DNA from: Paragordius varius
Lineage: Eukaryota > Nematomorpha
Assembly: GCA_964247055.1 (NCBI GenBank)
Contig: OZ176058.1
Location: forward strand, 4,650,001-4,714,000
Direction of reading: 5' to 3'
DNA: 64,000 nucleotides
Numbering within the stretch: position 1 is the stretch's first letter; each line of letters opens with the position of its first letter. Below, one piece after another: positions 47,401 through 58,340 of this stretch. Under the pieces are notes generated by a model. It was given only the letters and a program-made list of their open reading frames with translations. It did not search any database and was not told where the DNA came from. The translations under genes and the position numbers were made by a program.

Positions 47401-47526
47401 AAAGAAATTCTTAGTAGCAATTCTTCAGACGAAGAAGAAAAGTGGAATTATGATTTTTACTCATCTGCAGTTAGCCCGTCTCATGATTCTGATACTCATC
47501 GTTTAATTCAAACGCAAGGGAGATGA
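34574..47526 (+). CDS. TRHR-like GPCR copy 3 (type A, shortened at both ends)
   Basis: Exons: 34574-35466, 36407-37673, 40062-40430, 41197-41391, 43462-43577, 45973-46184, 46580-47526. Together they give 3,999 nt, 1,332 codons plus stop, with all phases matching. All seven helices, both disulphide Cys, ERY, FALLWMPYR and NPFLY are present. The start is the first in-frame ATG (MKEGDYIENLTM, just before TM1), since copy 1's signal sequence and N-terminus were replaced by a foldback element at 34184-34469. Near 47518 a two-base loss brings a TGA at 47524-47526, removing about 58 residues including the PDZ-type end, which is still readable in another frame to 47701. It might still make a receptor if it has a promoter, for which there is no evidence; alternatively a young pseudogene. 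Confidence 0.6.
35467..36406 (+). other. Copy 3 intron 1
   Basis: 940 bp, homologous to the other introns 1; no inserted element seen. Confidence 0.65.
36407..37673 (+). CDS. Copy 3 exon 2: ECL2, TM5, ICL3
   Basis: Open over 422 codons plus the split one, six codons longer than copy 1, through Asn/Asp codon runs (DGNNDKN, SDINKHYDFNNDK). WQHCSY and TM5 are unchanged. Acceptor TTAGTAG|A, donor CAT|GTAAGT. Confidence 0.8.
37674..40061 (+). other. Copy 3 intron 2
   Basis: 2.4 kb with a CAGTAAAAA-type MITE at about 38293-38589 and the diverged relative from 39609. Same order as in the other copies; no gene seen. Confidence 0.6.
40062..40430 (+). CDS. Copy 3 exon 3: ICL3
   Basis: 123 codons, open, phase 0 (NKLITTKTETKF ... 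SSHITA). Donor GCA|GTAAAA. Confidence 0.75.
40598..41190. repeat. MITE cluster in intron 3, copy 3
   Basis: A whole CAGTAAAAA-type element (40598-40849) is followed by two right-half units (ending near 41020 and 41186) with TGTGTTACCAATTTACAT words between them. The last ends TTTTTTACTG ten bases before exon 4. Intron 3 is 40431-41196. Confidence 0.65.
41197..41391 (+). CDS. Copy 3 exon 4 with PPPY
   Basis: 65 codons, phase 0. Same residues as copy 2 around QERPSIWSIRS and SPSPSPPPY. The donor CAG|GTGAGT is the strongest of the four. Confidence 0.8.
41844..42011. repeat. GTAGCGTATGG MITE, intron 4 copy 3
   Basis: Left CAGTAGCGTATGGTATAAAA; the right end stops at TGCCATACGC, so the terminal TACTG was lost. 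Confidence 0.75.
42599..42784 (+). other. Candidate alternative terminal exon, copy 3
   Basis: 61 codons to TGA at 42782-42784, acceptor ATTTGTAG, phase 0 with the exon 4 donor, exactly as in copy 1 but with a different stop codon. Residues KNYVKPKFIRFFNQTNFNTM are unchanged. Confidence 0.35.
42942..43310. repeat. Foldback element, intron 4 copy 3
   Basis: Same structure as 12265-12627, with five right-arm units, the fourth drifting to AAATTTTTTAAGGG. Confidence 0.7.
43462..43577 (+). CDS. Copy 3 exon 5: TM6
   Basis: 116 nt, open, unchanged residues. Acceptor TTCAAG|GTTATC, donor TTTG|GTTTCT. Confidence 0.85.
44405..45465 (-). mobile_element. Broken integrase fossil, antisense in intron 5 copy 3
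   Basis: The best-preserved stretch of this fossil: the minus-strand segment 44786-45043 contains HLARYGFSCQIVTDNASYF and KPLLQKRY, typical of the second catalytic Asp region of retroelement integrases. Elsewhere it is broken in several places. No LTRs seen. Confidence 0.6.
45506..45795. repeat. CAGTAAAAA-type MITE, intron 5 copy 3
   Basis: Left CAGTAAAAATTAAAATTATA, right GTATAATTTCAGTTTTTACTG, flanked by TA. Confidence 0.75.
45973..46184 (+). CDS. Copy 3 exon 6: TM7, helix 8
   Basis: 212 nt, open. YKLFCRLMVFINNAMNPFLY and FRKFC are kept. Acceptor TTACAG|GTACAA. Confidence 0.85.
46318..46560. repeat. Diverged MITE in intron 6, copy 3
   Basis: Counterpart of 15595-15853, from CAGTAAAAATTGACTATTTT to TTTTGTCCTTAAC. 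Fills intron 6 (46185-46579). Confidence 0.45.
46580..47526 (+). CDS. Copy 3 exon 7: truncated C-tail
   Basis: Open for 315 codons, then AAGGGAGATGAC (AAGAAGGAGATGAC in copy 4) shows a two-base loss that brings TGA at 47524. The old end (MSFADTVWVKRVLLNG ... ESRL, TAA at 47699-47701) survives in another frame with little change, so the loss looks recent. Confidence 0.75.
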
Positions 47527-47766
47527 CTGGCAGTTACCTCAAAGGAAAACAAATACCATTTCATCGTCTTTAACTAATAATAATAATAAGCAAATAAGCA
47601 ACATAAAATATTCTCCGAGCATGTCTTTTGCCGACACAGTTTGGGTCAAACGGGTCTTATTAAACGGACGCCTAAGCGTTTCACTCGAAAGTCGTCTCTA
47701 ATCAACGACAATTATATGAAATTTTAGTTTATAAATATTTACGACGATATTAAATACTAAAAAGGA

Positions 47767-47772
47767 AATAAA
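47767..47772 (+). terminator. Polyadenylation signal of copy 3
   Basis: AATAAA about 66 bp after the old stop. Confidence 0.5.
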
Positions 47773-47813
47773 TTAAATATACATATTTATGTATATATAT
47801 ATATGTATATATA

Positions 47814-48001
47814 CAGTCATGTATCTTTTATTTTAACGATTTTTTTTCGTCAAATGGGGGTATAAATGTTTGGTAAAGAATGGAAAAAAACAAGAGCTCT
47901 ATAACAATATCATATTCATTAAAAAGGTATAAGAATTATATTTTTATTTGTCAAAGAAAAGAGCTCAATGGTATTAACCATATCATATTAAGATTAAGGG
48001 T
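47814..48001. repeat. Left half of a CAGTCAT-type MITE at the copy 3/copy 4 junction
   Basis: Almost identical to 17156-17341 and cut at the same base before ATGGGTAATATT. Sharing one breakpoint shows that the A/B junction was itself duplicated. Confidence 0.75.
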
Positions 48002-48788
48002 TCATGGGTAATATTATGGTCGTACTTGTGGTCACGGTTAAAGTAGGCGGTGGTTTAACCGCTAAAAACCCACTCAAAATTTCGACCAACGTATATTTGG
48101 TAAGTCTCGCTGTGGCGGATTGTATGTCTTTGCTCGCCGCTGTTCCAGAACAAGTCGTGAGTCATTTCATCCCCGTTAATCGATGGGTCCTAGGCGGTCG
48201 CGTTATTTGTTCGGGCGCTATTTTTGTCCAATACCTATCTATCAATGCTTCGGCCTTATCAATTACGGCTTTTACGCTGGAACGTTACCTAGCTATCTCG
48301 TACCCGCTGAAGGCTCAAGTCATTTGCACTTACAAACGCGCACAAAAAATTGTGTTGGGCGTATGGATTTTTTCTCTGCTATACTGTAGTCCATGGCTCT
48401 TTCTAACTTCCACGTTTCCCATGTACATTGTCCTGGAGCGGACAGAAACAGTTTCCGCGAAACCTGGACAACAGCAAAATACTAGTAATTCGTATAGCAA
48501 CTCTTTACCTTTTATACTGTCGTCATCACCAAATAATTCTGTCGTCCTAAATAATATTAATAATAACTGTTTTTTCCTTCAAAACAACGCAGCTGTTTCA
48601 CCTCATCATGATTATGACAAAAAAGAAAAAGGTGACCGTAAACCCCGACAAGCATTAGTAGGAACAGAACCGTCGAAGACAAAAGACATAAATATTGATG
48701 AATTCACTTCTTATTATCATTACGCTACTAACAAGGTTTTTTCACCAAAACAAAACGATATTACGATATCTACTCCTCACTCTTACAG
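48002..48788 (+). pseudogene. Copy 4 exon 1 remnant: half TM1 to ECL2
   Basis: Open from ATGGGT through TM4 and ECL2. It carries the NKVFS segment shared with copy 2. RKRR is changed to RKPR here. Donor TTACAG|GTATAC is the best of the four. Confidence 0.8.
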
Positions 48789-49758
48789 GTATACCAGAAT
48801 TTATATATACATAATATTATTAATATTAATCAATATGTATATATATGACATTGTAATAAATTTATGTTAATCAAAAACGAGGAGATAGACTCATCAGTTT
48901 CAGACAGTATAGTCTATTAATTTAGATTGCAAAGCTAGAATATTAAATAAAGACATTTTCATTTATCTTTTCGTCCTTCCTTATTATTTATTGGTAAATT
49001 AGAAATTTTTTTGTCTGTGTGTTTTCCAATGTGAAAGGCCATTCATTATTATAATTCCTGTGGTCATTTGCATATTTTAAAGACTATATGCTCACAAAGG
49101 GTCAAAATAATATTATTATCAAGATAAGATTTTTAGTTATTCTATGTTTGTATTCTTGACGAATTCATTTTTAATTAAACTTTAATAACAAGATTTATTT
49201 GTTTTTGCAAATGGATTAAGAAAGAGAGATATAAATCTATTTAACTTTAAAATGAAATGAAATGACAAATCTTTGCATTTATCTGTCAAAAATTGGTTGG
49301 ACTTTTTTTTCAAAAACTATATTTGTATGGAATGATATGATATAACTTTTTACCATGATAACCTCTCAGTTGGGTTAAAATTAAGAGGGTCATTAAATTA
49401 AGTATAGATAACTCTAAGGTTAAGAATTTTTTTTACTAGAATTAACGTTAAATAATCAGGACTTTGCTTTAAAATACTGAAACAGTTATTTGAAACCATA
49501 TATTAGCTATAATGATTCAAAATATACTTTTTGTCTTTTATGTCAAAGTGTTAACTATGCTATACGTATTGTTATCCAATCTCTGTCATAAATTCGAAAA
49601 AAACAATTAAAAATTCATAGAATTTAAACCCAAAAACCAGATTTTTTGGAATAACCGTTTCTTTTGAACTATGTTAACCAAACTATTGGTTTGGATTCCT
49701 GTAAATATTTGTCTTAGAGGGTTTCTAATTTTTTTCATCCTATTTTTTTTTCTTGTAG
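48789..49758 (+). other. Copy 4 intron 1
   Basis: 970 bp, homologous to the other introns 1; nothing further seen. Confidence 0.65.
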
Positions 49759-51003
49759 ATATGCAGAAACCAATTATCCAACGATAAGCAAGCAAAATGT
49801 CGAAAAAATACCAATGTTTAATACAACAACTTGCATATATGGTAAAGAAGATAATAATCTAAAACTAACATTGCAAAAATATGTGAAACCCGCTAAAATT
49901 TTCATGAAATATCGGCGAAAAAAATCATTTCCGTCTAATGTTAGCGATAAAAGTTTTGAGAACCAAACAAACTTCACAACAATGGAATATGAGAATAAAA
50001 CTATAAAATCGTTTCAACAAAAGTTAGGGGAACAAAGCAACTTTAACGATGATAAGAAAACGCAAACTTTCCTTAAGCAATACAATTTGAATGTCCGTAC
50101 TACAACTTACCCCCAAAATACTCAAACTACTATATAAATTCAACCTTCAATGAACTTTTCATTTGTAGAAAAAGAGCCATCTTTTTATTACATAAATCAT
50201 ACACACCATCAAATAATTTATAGTTGGCAACATTGTAGTTATGTCATTTCGAGAGAAGCATACCTAGGATACTATATGACAGATTTAATGTGTTTTATGC
50301 GCTCCCACTCATAATATCTTTCATATGTTACGGACTTATCATAAGGATCCTATTTCGAACCAATAAACACGAAAAATTGGTAAGGAATCGATTTGGAAAT
50401 AAAAGTATTTTGCAAAAACATCATAATTACCGTGATAACTCAGAGAATGGAAAAAACAGAAAAATCCCTGGACAACAGCAAGAACGCGAACAAGATCAAA
50501 CTATCTCAAATCTTTCTGACCTAAATAATATCAATACTAACATTCCAGTCAAAACAGATCAATCTTTTGTTTCTGACATCAATAGGCATTATGATTTTAA
50601 TAACGACAAACGTAATCAAATCCATCAAAATATTAATGGTGATAATAATAGACAAGGGAGAAATGATAAAATTACTGAAATGTCAACAATCCATCAATTA
50701 TCCAACTGCAACTTAAACCATGAAAACATGGCTAATCAAAACAGTCAAAACAACAGAAATACTTCACCTCAAACCATTTTTCCCCATCTAGAGATGGTAC
50801 CAACAAAATCAATATCTGATACCAATAAAAACAACGAATTAATAATCAATTTGAGGAATGACAGAAGCGTTTTGCATGATGGCAGCCAGATTAAAAGTGT
50901 TAAAAATGGGAATGAGTCAAATCAATCATTGGCTAATCCTAGCACCAGAAAATCTGAAAAAATTATGGATCTTTCACCAACAAAAACATCAACATTATCC
51001 CAT
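49759..51003 (+). pseudogene. Copy 4 exon 2 remnant
   Basis: Acceptor CTTGTAG|A. The frame stops at ACT ATA TAA (50135-50137) and shifts by one base in GATTTAATGTG (GATTTAATTGTG elsewhere), inside TM5. After the shift the ICL3 part is open to the donor. Confidence 0.8.
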
Positions 51004-53383
51004 GTAAGTTATGTTTTGTAATTATTTATTTTTATCGTTTGAGAGAATAACTAAACTTTTTTTATCTTAACGTAACCATAAGATACACATAAATCAATCA
51101 AAAACAAAAAAATTACACATCTCAATTCAAAAAAGTTGACTGATTATTTTAGTATGAAAATGGCAAAATGAATCCCAATAGGATCAGTTGTCTATCCATA
51201 TCTCTCTCTATATTTTGATATAATTAATATTTCTGGTTGTTTTTATGGTCAAGCCTGGTTTAACTGGAAACTTAAAATGTTGAAAAGAGTATTGATAGTT
51301 TTTTACGAGTAAATATATAACGTTTTAAATCACTTTGGAACAAATTTTCAAAAATGATAATTTTTCTAAACTCAAAAAACTATGTTTACAGTCTTAATCC
51401 GAATCGAAAAAATTAAATATTCTAGTTGGGATTATATTAAATTATACTGTTAATAGATGTTTGATTTATCAACAATTCATATTTGAAACCACATGTTTTC
51501 TATTATGTTATCTCCGGCTTTAAAAAAATTAATTTAAAAAAATGGTTTTGGATTCGCAAAATAGTGGATAGATATGTAAATTGTTTACATACTCATTATA
51601 TTTTCAATTATAATAAATTTGTACAAGTACATTAAAAATTTACGGAAAAAAAATTATAAAAACAAATATTTTATTCTCAAAGACAACCCCATACTTTTTT
51701 AAACTTCATTTTCGAAAATGTAACTCATTGTTTTGAATTGTAAATTATAAAATTGATATGTATATTGGTGACACAATCAATTATATATTTTATAATATTA
51801 ATTAGTTAATTTATATAAAAAAGTTATGGTTAAATAAAGTACGGGTTGTCTTTTAGAAAAAAAATGTCCTTATATTCTTACTTTTTGTCCATAGTATAAT
51901 TTCAGTTTTTACTGTAATATCAGTGTTTAAATAGTGTTGTGTTGCTTTTAAAAAATTCGTCTTTGAGTTTTTAAACCTGCATATTTTATTTTTTGCTGTG
52001 AATATGATAGTTATTATTGCTCAATCATATTTTTTCAAAATTTAATGGAAAATCTCATAAACATTTATTGACGGTTTAAAATTAATAAGGACTTTTCACG
52101 ATAAAAATTTTGAAATCTTGTATTATGTACCATAGGAGCTTATAGAATGCAAAATTTTCATTTTGGCTTAGTATCATTGATATTAATCATTATAATCGAT
52201 TTTGAATTTGCTAATAACTGTTCCTTGAAATATGTGTGTGAATGTTAAATATATAAAAAAATACCGAGCTATTTTTATTTAATCATTTAATTTTATTTTA
52301 AAACATAAAAAGGCCCAATTGAGGTTACTCTTTTATTCTACTTTTCTTCCAAAATTTACTTAAAAGCTGAATTTCAAGGACATTTTGACACTTTTTAAAC
52401 GTGTGCCTTTTTAAAATATTTACTTATAAATAATAAATTAATATAATTACTTTTTTGTTTTTTTACTTTAATAACTTAATCATTTAATGCCTTTTCCAAA
52501 GTTAACTACATTTTGGCTAAATTTTAAATTTGAAAACTTTAAAACTATATTTTTTGAACCAATTTTTTAATCTTAATGTAAAGAAGGTTAACCTAAGCTG
52601 ATTACAAATTTTTAAACCGTTTTGCTGAAATCTATATTATATATAACCTTCAATTATTTATATAGATTTTATATTTTTAATTTTAAACTACCATTTAAAA
52701 ATTGTATTGTACAATATATAAATCTCCAGGGGATACTTCGAATATGTTGCGAAACTCTGATAGATTTTAAAGCAATTTTATATTATGAAACAATTATTGT
52801 TTTTAATATATAATATAAAAAATATTTTTTTTGATACATTCAAATATCTGTGTCGGAATAAAACATTTTCAATATAAAGTTAATTGACAAGCCAAAAATA
52901 TATTGTGTAAGTAATTAATATACAGTAAAAATTAAACATCACGTGGGAAAAACGTAAAAAGTAAAAAGTAATGGTTTTTTTATTAAATAAAATTATTTTT
53001 TTCATCGCCCAATTTTAAATATAGTTTTTTGTAAACTTAATTAAGAATTAAAATTATATATTTTGTCCATATAGTTAGATAATTAATGGAAATATTATGC
53101 CATATTTACAGTATTAAAATTAAACGAGAAAAATTTACTAGACAGATATTTTCTACAATCAGCGAAACTTTTTAATATTTGATTTTTCCATTACCTACTA
53201 TCAAAAACTATAAGCTAAATAAGAAAATTAAATTTATTTAGAATATTTATTTATTTTTTAAGCATATAATTTTAATTTTTATTGGAATCGTTTGATAGAA
53301 AAATAGAACTATTTCTTTTTTCCAATCCACAACGATAGTTTATTACAATCAAATTGTAGTTAAAATTTAATCTTTTACATTAG
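51004..53383 (+). other. Copy 4 intron 2
   Basis: 2.4 kb. A CAGTAAAAA-type MITE at about 51630-51915 (left terminus eroded), the diverged relative from 52923, and the GAATGCAAAATTTTCATTTT block near 52146. No gene seen. Confidence 0.6.
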
Positions 53384-53770
53384 AATAAAATGATTACTAC
53401 AAAGACAGAAACCAAATTTATTAAACCTTGCTATCAAGACAAAACTGATTTCTTATCAAACATGGCAAAAATTAATAAAGATTTCCAACAAATTATTGAT
53501 TCTGGAAAATCTGCCCCTGCACCTCCGAATAAAAAAATCAGGGGTAATAGTAATAATTCTTTCACAAAAGCCCGTAAAATTAATCGCAAATATACTGCCA
53601 TTTTTCGAACTAGCCCATCTCAACGAAAACGATTCAATAATAATAAATTAAATTTACGGGCAAATAATTTACCTGCTACTCAAGATTTATACTATTCAGT
53701 TTCTACTTTGTCCCCTTTAGTGCTTAAAAATAAAGCGAATGGAGGAGCAATATCAAGCCATATTACAGCA
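53384..53770 (+). pseudogene. Copy 4 exon 3
   Basis: 129 codons, open, phase 0. The donor GCA|GTAAGA is a good consensus and anchors this boundary in the other copies. Confidence 0.75.
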
Positions 53771-53883
53771 GTAAGAATTTAAAATATACAGACTAAATAA
53801 AATTTAAATACATGAGTTTTTTTTCTCAAAGAGAATTAATTATATTTTATAAACCTCAATATTTACTTAACAACAAAACTATA

Positions 53884-54345
53884 TAAAGTAAAAACTGATG
53901 AAATACGGACATAAAAATATGAAGACAAATATTTTTTTTAAAAGACAACCATACTTTTTAAATCTTGATTTTTATTTAAATTGGCATGTGAAATAGAAAT
54001 ATATATCACTAACACAATCAATTCTATAATTTACTATTGTAACTAAATAGGTTATATTGAAAAGTTTAGGCTTTAAAAAAGTATGGTTGTCTTTTAGATA
54101 AAAATATTTGTCATTATATTTTTAAATTTATTTCAATTTTTACTATGACAACAAAAACTATAATATACATAATTTATAGTTTTACCAATTTACATCTCTA
54201 ATCCATATGCTTAGCTATTTAAAACAATCACTTATTTAGTGATAACTAAAGCTTGAGTCTATTTGCTGCAAACACGTATTTGTCTTAATGTGTGTTTTTA
54301 CGTTGTTTTGTCTGTATAATTTTTATCAATCAATTTTTACTGTAA
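53884..54345. repeat. MITE cluster in intron 3, copy 4
   Basis: A CAGTAAAAA-type element lacking its first bases (53884 to about 54148) and a right-half unit ending TTTTTACTG at 54342, directly before the exon 4 acceptor. Intron 3 is 53771-54352. Confidence 0.6.
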
Positions 54346-54352
54346 TCATCAG

Positions 54353-54544
54353 AATATCAACAACAACAGCAAGAGTTTCCAAGAAAGACCATCTATATGG
54401 TCCATCCGTTCTGGTCTAGAGAAACGATTAAGTCGACTAATGGTTTCCAATAGTCCCTCCCCTTCACCCCCACCCTACATGTTAACGACACATAAAAGAC
54501 GTGAAAAGCGTTCGGGAAAATCCAAGCTAAGAACCAAAATGCAA
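54353..54544 (+). pseudogene. Copy 4 exon 4 with PPPY
   Basis: 64 codons, one fewer than the others (the Thr of RLTMV is lost), open. SPSPSPPPY is kept. The donor has weakened to CAA|GTCAGT. Confidence 0.75.
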
Positions 54545-55467
54545 GTCAGTTTTGTTTTAGAATTTTTTTCTAAATTACTTTTTTGTGTTTCTGATTGCGT
54601 TTTATCAAATTTTCGCTTAAATATATTTGTGTCAGAAAATTTATTATATAATTATTCTGTTTTTTAATTAATATGGTCCTGATACAATTCAAATCCAGTA
54701 AAAACTGAAATTATACTATGGACATAATGTGAAAATATATAGACAAATATTTGTTTCTAAAAGACAACCATACTTTTTAAGCTTCATTTTTTTATGTATA
54801 ACTCATTGTTTCAATCTGCATATTATAGATTTGATATGTATATATTGGTGACATTAACTACATATCTTAAAATTGTAATTTTATAATTTCTACGAGAAAA
54901 ATAAGGTTTAAAAAGTATGGTTGTCTTTCAGAAAAAAAATTTGTCTTTATATTTTAAATTTTGTCCGTTTAATTTCAGTTTTTCCTAAATTACTTTTTTG
55001 TTTCTGATTCCGTTTTATCAAATATAATATTTGGCCAAATGTATTTGTGTCAGAAAATTTATTAAATAATAATTCTGTTTTTTAATTAATAAGTTTCTCG
55101 ATAGAATGAAATCAATATTTAAAAAAATGGTGTTTTGAAAATTTTTATGTCTACGTTTGCTCTGAATTTCAAAATGGCAAGACAAAAATTGGTTAGAACT
55201 AAAATTAAAATCAACTTAAAAACTTTTTTTCCCAAAGAATCCGTTGTCGTTTAAAAGGAAATATTTATGTTTTGTGTCCACAAAAACAGTTAAAATTTCA
55301 ATTACAACTCAATTCGTTGTTTAAATATATTAGTCATATATTTTTTCTAAAACTGGTGCCTTCCGGGCTGCCTTTTTAACTAAAAAAACCAGTGCGAACC
55401 GCATTTGAAAATAATATACCTGCATTATTAAATATTTTATCAGATATTTCAAAAATAGACAAACTTA

Positions 55468-55637
55468 CAGTAGCGTATGGCATAAAACAATATTAGTCCA
55501 CAAAAGAATAAAAAATATTTTTCTAAAATAAACAAGGGTATGTTATGGATATGTCTATATACAACTAGGCTTGTTTTTTGAAAAAAAACCTTTTTATTCT
55601 ATTATGGACTAATAATGTTTTATGCCATACGCTACTG
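55468..55637. repeat. GTAGCGTATGG MITE, intron 4 copy 4
   Basis: Both ends whole: CAGTAGCGTATGGCATAAAA and TTTTATGCCATACGCTACTG, flanked by TA. Confidence 0.8.
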
Positions 55638-56219
55638 TATTCATAAATAAATTGTATGAGAAATATCATTTTTTTAAAATTATTTAAGCAATTTAATATT
55701 TTAAAAATTATTTTTTATTTAGTATTTTTGCAAATTTTTAATTTGGCCAAAATAAAGCATAATTCTATTTATGATAACAAAACAATTATTAATTTTAAAA
55801 CATTTTTATAGTTTTAATTATTTTTTTTATTTTTAATACATGACATGGTTCCTAAATCATTACTTATAATTAACAATTAATTAAAAGTAAGGATAAGGTT
55901 GAATAATTTCGATTAATTTTAACCAAGGACACACTTGGTAAAAACTAATCATAAGAAGTTTCATTGACATTAAAGTTATTTTATTGGTTAAAATTATGCT
56001 GGCTAGCCAATAATTAAAAAAAGCAAATAACATATTATTTTATATTTATAGTAAAATAGCTTCTTTAAGATTTTTATCTATATCAAACTGAAATGACACC
56101 CCACTTTTAGTTTTGTGAATCACAACTGCGGTTTTAAAAAAGATCTATCAACTAATTTATAATAAAAAAAATTTAAACTTCGCTTAATGTTTAAATTTAC
56201 TTTTAACTAATATTTGTAG

Positions 56220-56478
56220 AAAAAAACAGCATAAATTAAAATCGTCAAAGGATCATATAAAAATAATTAAATAATGGGAACAAAAAAAGTCAACACTAAT
56301 AATATTACACAAATTTAACCCTAACCGAAAGATTTCTATTAAAAATTATATGAAACCGTTTATCCGATTTTCTAATGAAACTAATTTTACTACTATGATA
56401 CAGTTAAAATCAAAGTTAATAAGACAAAACAAAAAGCAAAAAGGTTTACTAAAGCTTATTTATTATACTACTTTCTAG
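56220..56478 (+). pseudogene. Copy 4 relic of the candidate alternative exon
   Basis: It starts like 11917 but meets TAA after five codons (AAA AAA ACA GCA TAA), and about 75 bp of extra sequence lies inside. The 3' part from ATGATACAGTTAAAATC onward matches copy 2, not copies 1 and 3. Confidence 0.4.
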
Positions 56479-56642
56479 GGCGAAAAAAAAGGAATGTGTA
56501 AATTCGATAACACACAATTTTTATTTCACCATTAAATTAAATATTTACTTTTATTTTATACACATTTATCACTCTGTTTTTGTTTGCCTATGTTACCATT
56601 TTTAATCTGTACTCCCTATTTCGCAAACCAAACGATCGATTA

Positions 56643-57050
56643 CTATACAATTTCCCATTTACAATTCAAATTCACTCTTGAAGAATTTAAATTTACCCTA
56701 AAAATAAATTATGTGTTTTCGGGCAGCTAATATAACTCATCATAAATATGAAAAAATAAATTTTTAATACATAGTTTAATATTTTTTTAGCGTTATATTA
56801 GTTTTAAACAGAATTTTATATTTTAAAAATATCAAAAAAATAAAGGTTACTTTAATCTTAAAAAACACATTATTTATTTTGGGTGAATTTGAATTGTTCA
56901 AGGGTAAATTTGAATTGTTCAAGGGTAAATTTGAGTTGTTTAAAGAGGAATTTGAATTGTTTAAGGGTAAATTTGAATTGTTCAAGGGTGAATTTGAATT
57001 GTTAAGGGTAAATTTGAATTGTTGAAGGGTGAATATAAACTGTAAATGGT
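56643..57050. repeat. Foldback element, intron 4 copy 4 (longest)
   Basis: The right arm has about seven GAATTTGAATTGTTCAAGGG-type units, more than in other members. Ends GAATATAAACTGTAAATGGT. Repeat number has changed between copies. Confidence 0.75.
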
Positions 57051-57326
57051 ATATGGACTTAAATGTTTTTCATTCGTTTCACATTATTCTTGGCCCGCAA
57101 TACAGTTGCGCATGATTATAAAACCACAAATGGTTGAAAATACAATTTTTATTATTAATTATAACAACAAAAAATTATTTAATTAAAGACAAAATTTGAT
57201 TTTCCAATACATTACTCTGTTGGCTAGCAATAACGTGAATTGACCAGCATTAATGTGCATAATGTAATTAGAAAATGAAAGATAAAATATTTATTGTTAG
57301 ATTAAATAATTAGTTGTTATATTTTA

Positions 57327-58200
57327 CAGTAAAAATTTAAATTTTACGGACAAAACGTAAAAATATAAAGTCAAATTTTTTTCAAAAGACAACCCCATAC
57401 TTTTTTAAACATTAATTTTTCCCAAATAAATTATCTGCTTTGGATTGTAAAATATATATCTGTTATATACATCTCTATTTCTTACTTGGCAATTCTCAAC
57501 CTCAACAGAGATTTATAAAAAAAACAAGATTTAAAAAGTATGGTTGTATTTTTAAAAAAAATATTTGTCTTTATAGTTTTACTTTTATATACATCTCTAA
57601 TTGATACTTGGCAATTCTTAACCTCAACAGAGATTTATAAAAAAATAAGAATTAAAAAGTATGGTTTTTTCAAAAAAATATTTGTTTTAAAATTTTACCT
57701 TTTGTCCGTAGTATAATTTCAATTTTTACTTTTATATACATCTCTAATTCATACTTGGCAATTCTCAACAGTGATTTATAATTAAAAAAACGAGATTTAA
57801 AAAGTATGGGGTTGTTTTTTAAGTAAAAAAATATTTGTCCTTATATTTTAACGTTTTGTCTCTTTATTTTAGTTATCAATTTTTACTTTTATAAACATCT
57901 CTAATTCATACTTGGCAATTATCATAGAGAGTTATTAATAAAACAAGATTTAAAAAGTATGGGGTTGTTTTTTAAGAAAAAAATATATGTCCTTATATTT
58001 TAACGTTTTGTCCATAGTATAATTTCAATTTTTACTTATTATGTTTTGTCTCTAAATTTTACTTTTAAATTTTACTTAAAAAAGTATGGTTGTTTTTTAG
58101 AAAAAATATTTGTCTTTATATTTTTACGTTTTGTCCATAGTATAACTTCAAATTTTCTTTTTATGTTCTAAATTTTAGTTTTTAATTTTTACTTTAAAAT
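57327..58200. repeat. Tandem array of MITE right halves, copy 4
   Basis: Left end CAGTAAAAATTTAAATTTTA, then five or so units with ACTTGGCAATT...CAACAGAGATTTATAA and AAAAAGTATGG. Related to the array at 27172-28015; individual units differ in number and order. Confidence 0.7.
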
Positions 58201-58224
58201 GTTGTTTTTTATACATTATTCAAG

Positions 58225-58340
58225 GTTATCAAAATGTTGGTTGTAGTCGTAACGCTTTTTGCCCTTCTATGGATGCCTTATCGATTTCTAGTCGTTTATA
58301 ATTCCTACGCACCTCCTGAAAACAAAATAACCAATCTTTG
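58225..58340 (+). pseudogene. Copy 4 exon 5: TM6
   Basis: 116 nt, open, FALLWMPYRFLVVYNSY kept, same splice words as the other copies. Confidence 0.8.

Larger units (their letters stand above)
54545..58224 (+). other. Copy 4 intron 4 (long, type B)
   Basis: 3.7 kb. It holds a CAGTAAAAA-type MITE (about 54697-54980), a GTAGCGTATGG MITE (55468-55637), a block at 55860-56165 that reads more like type A, the broken candidate exon region (56220-56478), a foldback element (56643-57050) and an array of MITE halves (57327-58200). Confidence 0.65.

Noticed and set aside
56880-57045. CRISPR-like array of 20-bp repeats
   Set aside because: The units are contiguous, without unique spacers, and form one arm of a foldback element in eukaryotic DNA.
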